This document shows positions 1 through 6,048 of a stretch of DNA of 6,048 nucleotides, piece by piece (positions within the stretch are counted from its first letter, which is position 1; every line of letters starts with the position of its first letter). The position numbers were made by a program, and so were the translations under genes. Source of the DNA: an uncultured Dermatophilus sp. (GTDB lineage Bacteria > Actinomycetota > Actinomycetes > Actinomycetales > Dermatophilaceae); assembly GCA_945876925.1 (NCBI GenBank), contig CAMCQD010000118.1, positions 1 through 6,048 on the forward strand, written 5' to 3'. The notes under the pieces are model-generated. The model ran no database searches and was not told where the DNA came from. It saw only the letters and a list, made by a program, of their open reading frames with translations.

Positions 1-973
1 TGCGCGGATCGTTGAAGGTGGCGGTGCCCACCTGCACGGCACCGGCACCCGCGGCGAGCATCGCCAGCGCGTCCCGCCCGGTGCGCACCCCGCCGACCCC
101 GATGATGGGCCGGCGCGGCACCGAGCCGGCCCGCATCGCCGCCGCAGTCTGCCAGATGGCCCGCAACGCCACCGGCCGGATAGCCGGGCCCGACAGCCCG
201 CCGGTGATCCCGGCCAGCGCCGGGCGCAGCCGGTCGGTGTCGATGTCGAGCCCGAGCACGGTATTGATCAGCGTGAGGCCCTCGGCCCCGGCATGCACCA
301 CCGAGCGGGCGATGCCGACGATATCGGTGACATCGGGCGACAGCTTGGCGAACAACGGCACCGCGTCGCCGACCTGGCGCTTGACCCGGTTGACCACCTC
401 GGCGGCCGAGACCGGGTCGCAGGCGAACACCAGCCCCCGGTTGGCGACGTTGGGGCAGGAAATATTCACCTCGATGCCAGCCACCGCATCGGCCGCCTCG
501 GAATCCATGAGGGTGCGCGCGACCTGCCCGAACTCGCGGGCGTCGTCACCGGCGATGGAGACGAGCACGCGCACCCCGGCCGACTTCAGCCAGGGCAGGT
601 CCGCCGAGACGAACGCCTCGATGCCCGGCCCCTGCAGCCCGATGGAGTTGAGCATGCCCGAACTGGTCTCGGCCATCCGCGGGGTGCCCCGGCCCGGACG
701 CGGCCGGGCCATCACGGTCTTGGTGACGAAGGCGCCCAGCGCCGAGATGTCGAAGAAGGTACTCAGCTCCCGGCCGTTGCCCGCGCACCCGGAGGCCGTC
801 ATCACCGGGTTCGGCAGCGACAGGATGCCCAGGTGGGCTCGCATATCCACTGCGGCCGCCTCCGGCCGCCGCCCGCCCGGGGACGCGGGTGCTGAGTCGC
901 CGCCCGGCGGGCTTGCGGCAGAAGCGATCTCCTCATGGGAGGGGTTCTCGGCCCCCCGGCGTCGTCCGAACAT
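1..973 (-). CDS. pyrD: Dihydroorotate dehydrogenase, class 1B catalytic subunit (3' end outside window)
   Basis: FMN enzyme that oxidises dihydroorotate to orotate, the fourth step of UMP synthesis; in the cytosol it should pair with PyrK, encoded just upstream, as a PyrD2PyrK2 complex. I translated the minus strand by hand: 324 codons are open with no stop. Visible family motifs, numbered from the ATG at 973: ASGCAGNGRE at 60-69, TKT at 84-86, MLNSIGLQ at 107-114, NISCPN at 170-175 with Cys173 as the expected catalytic base (class 2 enzymes have Ser), KLSP at 210-213, INT at 236-238, GGLSGPA at 258-264, GVGGV at 292-296 and GTATF at 316-320. Roughly 30 C-terminal residues should lie beyond the window. 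The ATG at 973 shares its A-T-G with the pyrK stop (TGATG) and has a strong Shine-Dalgarno site. It adds about 41 Gly/Pro/Ala/Ser-rich residues before the barrel; a GTG at 850 with its own GGAGG is the alternative start. Function is secure, the start is not. Confidence 0.95.
   Translation of the reverse strand, partial: MFGRRRGAENPSHEEIASAASPPGGDSAPASPGGRRPEAAAVDMRAHLGILSLPNPVMTASGCAGNGRELSTFFDISALGAFVTKTVMARPRPGRGTPRMAETSSGMLNSIGLQGPGIEAFVSADLPWLKSAGVRVLVSIAGDDAREFGQVARTLMDSEAADAVAGIEVNISCPNVANRGLVFACDPVSAAEVVNRVKRQVGDAVPLFAKLSPDVTDIVGIARSVVHAGAEGLTLINTVLGLDIDTDRLRPALAGITGGLSGPAIRPVALRAIWQTAAAMRAGSVPRRPIIGVGGVRTGRDALAMLAAGAGAVQVGTATFNDPR
859..863 (-). promoter_or_regulatory. Possible ribosome binding site for an alternative pyrD start at GTG 850
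   Basis: The minus strand reads GGAGG eight bases before an in-frame GTG (848-850), just before the conserved start of the PyrD barrel. Beginning here would give a protein of family-typical N-terminal length. The motif could equally be a chance match in a GC-rich coding segment. Confidence 0.35.
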
Positions 974-1871
974 CAGCGACCTCCCGTCCGGGCTGCGCCC
1001 AGGGTGTCCGCCGGCACCGAGCACCAGCCGTCGTCGAAGGCATCCCACCGGACCCGGTCACCGCGGAAGGTCGGGCCCTCGACGCAGGAACGCACCATCC
1101 GGGTGACGCCGTCAGAGCCCAGCACGGGCAGCACGCAGCTCATGCACACCCCGATCCCGCATGCCATCGCCTCCTCGACCGACACCTGGGCGACCACGCC
1201 GCGGTCGGCGGCGATCCGGGTCACCGATTCCAGCATCGGCATCGGCCCGCAGGCGTACACCACGGCAGCCTCCGAGCGGGTGATCACGTCGCCGAGGACA
1301 TCAGACACCCAGCCGCGGGTGCCGCGCGAGCCATCGTCGGTGACGATCGTCACCCCGTCGGCGTACCGCTCGGCCTTCTCGGCGCCGAAGAGCCGTTCCC
1401 GGTTCGCCGCGCCGAGCACCAGCTCGATCCGGCAGCCCCGCTCGCGCAGCACCGCGGCCAGCCAGAACAGCGGCGCACTGCCGTAGCCGCCGCCGACCAG
1501 CACGCACGTGACCCGTTCGCGCGGCAGCGGGAAGGGCCGCCCCAGTGGCCCCACGAGGTCCACGTACGAGCCGATCTCGCGCCGGGCCAGCCAGCTGGTG
1601 CCCTTACCCGCCGGGGCGGCCACGATGTCGAGTATGTCCTCCTCGGAGCGGTCCGCCGCCGGGCTCACCGCGTGCAGCGCGAACGACCGCCGCAGCAGCG
1701 CCGAGCTGAGCTCGCCGCCCACCGTGATCCCGACGAACTGCCCCGGCCTGGCCAGATCGGGTAGCCCGGGAGCGGCAAACGTCATGTACTGGTATTCGCC
1801 GGCTGGCCGGGTCGCGACCAGCCGCGCCGCAACGTGAACGACCGGGCGCCCCTGCCCGGCTGGGGTCGCGG

Positions 1872-1875
<4 letters not shown>
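973..1875 (-). CDS. pyrK: Dihydroorotate dehydrogenase electron-transfer subunit (FAD, [2Fe-2S])
   Basis: Ferredoxin-reductase-like subunit that takes electrons from reduced FMN of PyrD through a [2Fe-2S] cluster and FAD to NAD+. The 300-residue protein shows, in order: an N-terminal FAD-binding beta barrel (about 10-115) with the FAD contact LRRSF at 61-65; an NAD-binding fold with GGGYG at 128-132 and YACGPMPML at 207-215; and a C-terminal cluster site with Cys239, Cys244, Cys247 and Cys264 (spacing C-x4-C-x2-C-x16-C), the pattern expected of PyrK. The nucleotide loop reads GGGYGSAP rather than the GGGIGxPP I know from Firmicutes proteins. About 36 residues follow the last cluster Cys, more than in Bacillus PyrK, giving a longer protein (300 against about 256). 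The start ATG overlaps the carB stop as ATGA and has GGGAGG four bases upstream, so coupling to carB is likely. It could be confused with other ferredoxin reductase-like flavoproteins, but the Cys pattern and its place between carB and pyrD settle the call. Confidence 0.95.
980..985 (-). promoter_or_regulatory. Ribosome binding site supporting the pyrD start at 973
   Basis: The minus strand reads GGGAGG six bases before the ATG at 973, within the last codons of pyrK. Both match and spacing are good, and the ATG overlaps the pyrK stop as TGATG. This is the main argument for the longer form of PyrD. Confidence 0.7.
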
Positions 1876-5201
<3,326 letters not shown>

Positions 5202-5210
5202 CAGAGCGGG

Positions 5211-5218
5211 TCCTTCCT
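5211..5218 (-). promoter_or_regulatory. Ribosome binding site of carB
   Basis: The minus strand reads AGGAAGGA here, nine bases before the ATG at 5201. A Shine-Dalgarno match at this spacing is the main reason for starting carB at 5201 and not at the in-frame GTG at 5243. Confidence 0.8.
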
Positions 5219-5224
5219 GCCGTC

Positions 5225-5249
5225 CTGGCCGGTGCGCCCGCACGGCCGG
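5225..5249 (-). other. GC-rich hairpin between carA and carB
   Basis: An imperfect inverted repeat fills most of the carA-carB gap. Positions 5227-5230 pair with 5244-5247 and 5232-5235 pair with 5240-5243, with one bulged base (5231) and a four-base loop (5236-5239). A further C-G pair (5225 with 5249) and a G-U wobble in the RNA (5226 with 5248) extend the stem. There is no T-run after it on the coding strand, so it does not look like an intrinsic terminator. It sits between the carA stop codon and the carB ribosome binding site, so it could affect mRNA processing, stability or initiation at carB. Stems of this size arise easily in DNA this GC-rich, so function is only a possibility. Confidence 0.45.
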
Positions 5250-6048
5250 TCACTGCGCATCGGCGGCACCTCCCGCCCTCGTCATGAGGGCCACGAAGTC
5301 GTCGAACAGGTACTGGCTGTCGTGCGGGCCGGCGGCGGCCTCGGGGTGGAACTGCACCGAGAACGCCGGGGTGTCCAGGCATTCCAGGCCCTCGACGACA
5401 TTGTCGTTCAGGCAGATATGCGATACCCGCACCCGCCCGGCGCAGGTGGCGCCGGTGGCGTCGGCCGGGGCGGGCACGACGTCCTCGCGCGGGGCGTCGA
5501 CGGCGAAACCGTGATTGTGCGCGGTGATGGCGATCCGCCCGGTGGCCCGGGACAGCACCGGCTGGTTAATCCCCCGGTGCCCGAAGGGCAGCTTGTACGT
5601 GCCGAACCCGAGTGCCCGCCCGAGGATCTGGTTACCCAGGCAGATGCCGAAGAACGGGATCCGCCGGGCCAGCACGGCGCGCAGCAGGTCCACCTGCGCG
5701 TCCGCGGTGGCCGGGTCGCCGGGCCCGTTGGAGAAAAACACCCCGTCCGGGCCGTGGCCAGAGCGCACCCCCGCCACGGCGAGCACGTCCTCGATCCCGG
5801 CGTCGGCGGGGAGCACCTCCACGGCGACGCCGCGGGCGTTGAGCGCCCGGATCGAGGCCTCCTTGATCCCCAGGTCGACCAGGGCAACCGACAGCCTGGC
5901 CGGCCCGGGGTCGGCGGACTCCTGCGCGCCGGCCCGCCCGGGGACCGGCGCCGGGCGGCTGTACCGCCGCACCGGCGCCGTCACGGTCACCTCATCGGCC
6001 AGGGCCGAGTCGGCCATCCGGGCGGTGGCGCGCACCTCGGCCAGCAGC
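5250..6048 (-). CDS. carA: Carbamoyl-phosphate synthase small (glutaminase) subunit, C-terminal part
   Basis: Class I glutamine amidotransferase subunit that hydrolyses glutamine and sends ammonia to CarB. Only about 265 C-terminal residues are in view; the frame stays open to the window edge, so the N-terminal part (probably 110-150 residues) is missing, and the GTG at 6035 is internal, not a start. The first codons (LLAEVRA...MADSALADEV) match the end of the CarA N-terminal domain. A Pro/Ala/Gly-rich linker follows (about 5885-5980), then the amidotransferase domain with VDLGIK, FSNGPGDP, the nucleophile motif GICLGNQ (Cys codon 5640-5642), TAHNHGFAVD, SHICLNDN and the HPEAAAGPHD motif (His codon 5346-5348, Glu codon 5340-5342). 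All three catalytic-triad residues are therefore present. The PGDP, GHRGINQP and NDNVVEGL segments are typical of CarA and separate it from PabA/TrpG, GuaA and other amidotransferases. It ends 48 bp before carB, the usual carAB order. Confidence 0.97.
   Translation of the reverse strand, partial: LLAEVRATARMADSALADEVTVTAPVRRYSRPAPVPGRAGAQESADPGPARLSVALVDLGIKEASIRALNARGVAVEVLPADAGIEDVLAVAGVRSGHGPDGVFFSNGPGDPATADAQVDLLRAVLARRIPFFGICLGNQILGRALGFGTYKLPFGHRGINQPVLSRATGRIAITAHNHGFAVDAPREDVVPAPADATGATCAGRVRVSHICLNDNVVEGLECLDTPAFSVQFHPEAAAGPHDSQYLFDDFVALMTRAGGAADAQ

Noticed and set aside
12..1106. A 364-codon plus-strand open frame opposite pyrD and the end of pyrK.
   Set aside because: The minus strand carries an unbroken, motif-rich pyrD here. 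The plus-strand product is low-complexity Ser/Pro/Ala/Arg sequence.
889..1764. A 291-codon plus-strand open frame opposite pyrK.
   Set aside because: It has no family motifs and is Arg/His/Pro-rich; pyrK on the other strand is complete with its FAD, NAD and cluster sites.
5202..5243. An upstream GTG start for carB that adds 14 residues.
   Set aside because: The added residues are not part of the family, the start codon would sit inside the hairpin, and the ATG at 5201 has a well-placed AGGAAGGA.
5225..5249. The carA-carB hairpin as an intrinsic terminator.
   Set aside because: No run of T follows it on the coding strand, and carB starts about 24 bases further on with its own ribosome binding site, so the two genes are most likely co-transcribed.
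6033..6035. GTG at 6035 as the start of a short free-standing glutaminase gene.
   Set aside because: The frame remains open beyond it to the window edge with sequence that continues the CarA N-terminal domain, so the codon is an internal valine.

Overview
The window is a stretch of a de novo pyrimidine (UMP) biosynthesis operon, read entirely from the minus strand. The sequence is very GC-rich, with G or C in almost every third codon position. That, and the wording of the CarA/CarB and PyrK proteins, point to a high-GC actinobacterium. The genus cannot be settled from this sequence alone. There are no RNA genes, mobile elements, CRISPR arrays, convincing promoters or intrinsic terminators, and both ends of the window fall inside genes.

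Layout in transcription order (high to low coordinates): (1) carA, 3' part only, running in from beyond 6048 and ending at 5250; (2) a 48-bp gap holding a GC-rich hairpin and the carB ribosome binding site; (3) carB, 5201 to 1872, complete; (4) pyrK, 1875 to 973, overlapping carB by ATGA; (5) pyrD, from 973 off the low-coordinate end, overlapping the pyrK stop as TGATG. The pyrD frame is open with no stop for all 324 codons in view, so it is a real but 3'-truncated gene.

How the genes work together: CarA releases ammonia from glutamine and passes it to CarB, which makes carbamoyl phosphate for pyrimidines and arginine. Carbamoyl phosphate enters the pathway through aspartate transcarbamylase and dihydroorotase, whose genes are not in view and are probably upstream. 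PyrD oxidises dihydroorotate to orotate, and PyrK passes the electrons through FAD and a [2Fe-2S] cluster to NAD+. PyrK beside a cysteine-type PyrD marks the class 1B, NAD-linked form of dihydroorotate dehydrogenase, not the membrane-bound, quinone-linked class 2 form familiar from mycobacteria and other well-studied actinobacteria. The tight overlaps and strong Shine-Dalgarno sites suggest co-transcription and translational coupling.

I found no undescribed system. The points worth a second look are modest: the uncertain pyrD start with a compositionally different 5' segment, the carA-carB intercistronic hairpin, the class 1B choice, and the coupled overlaps.
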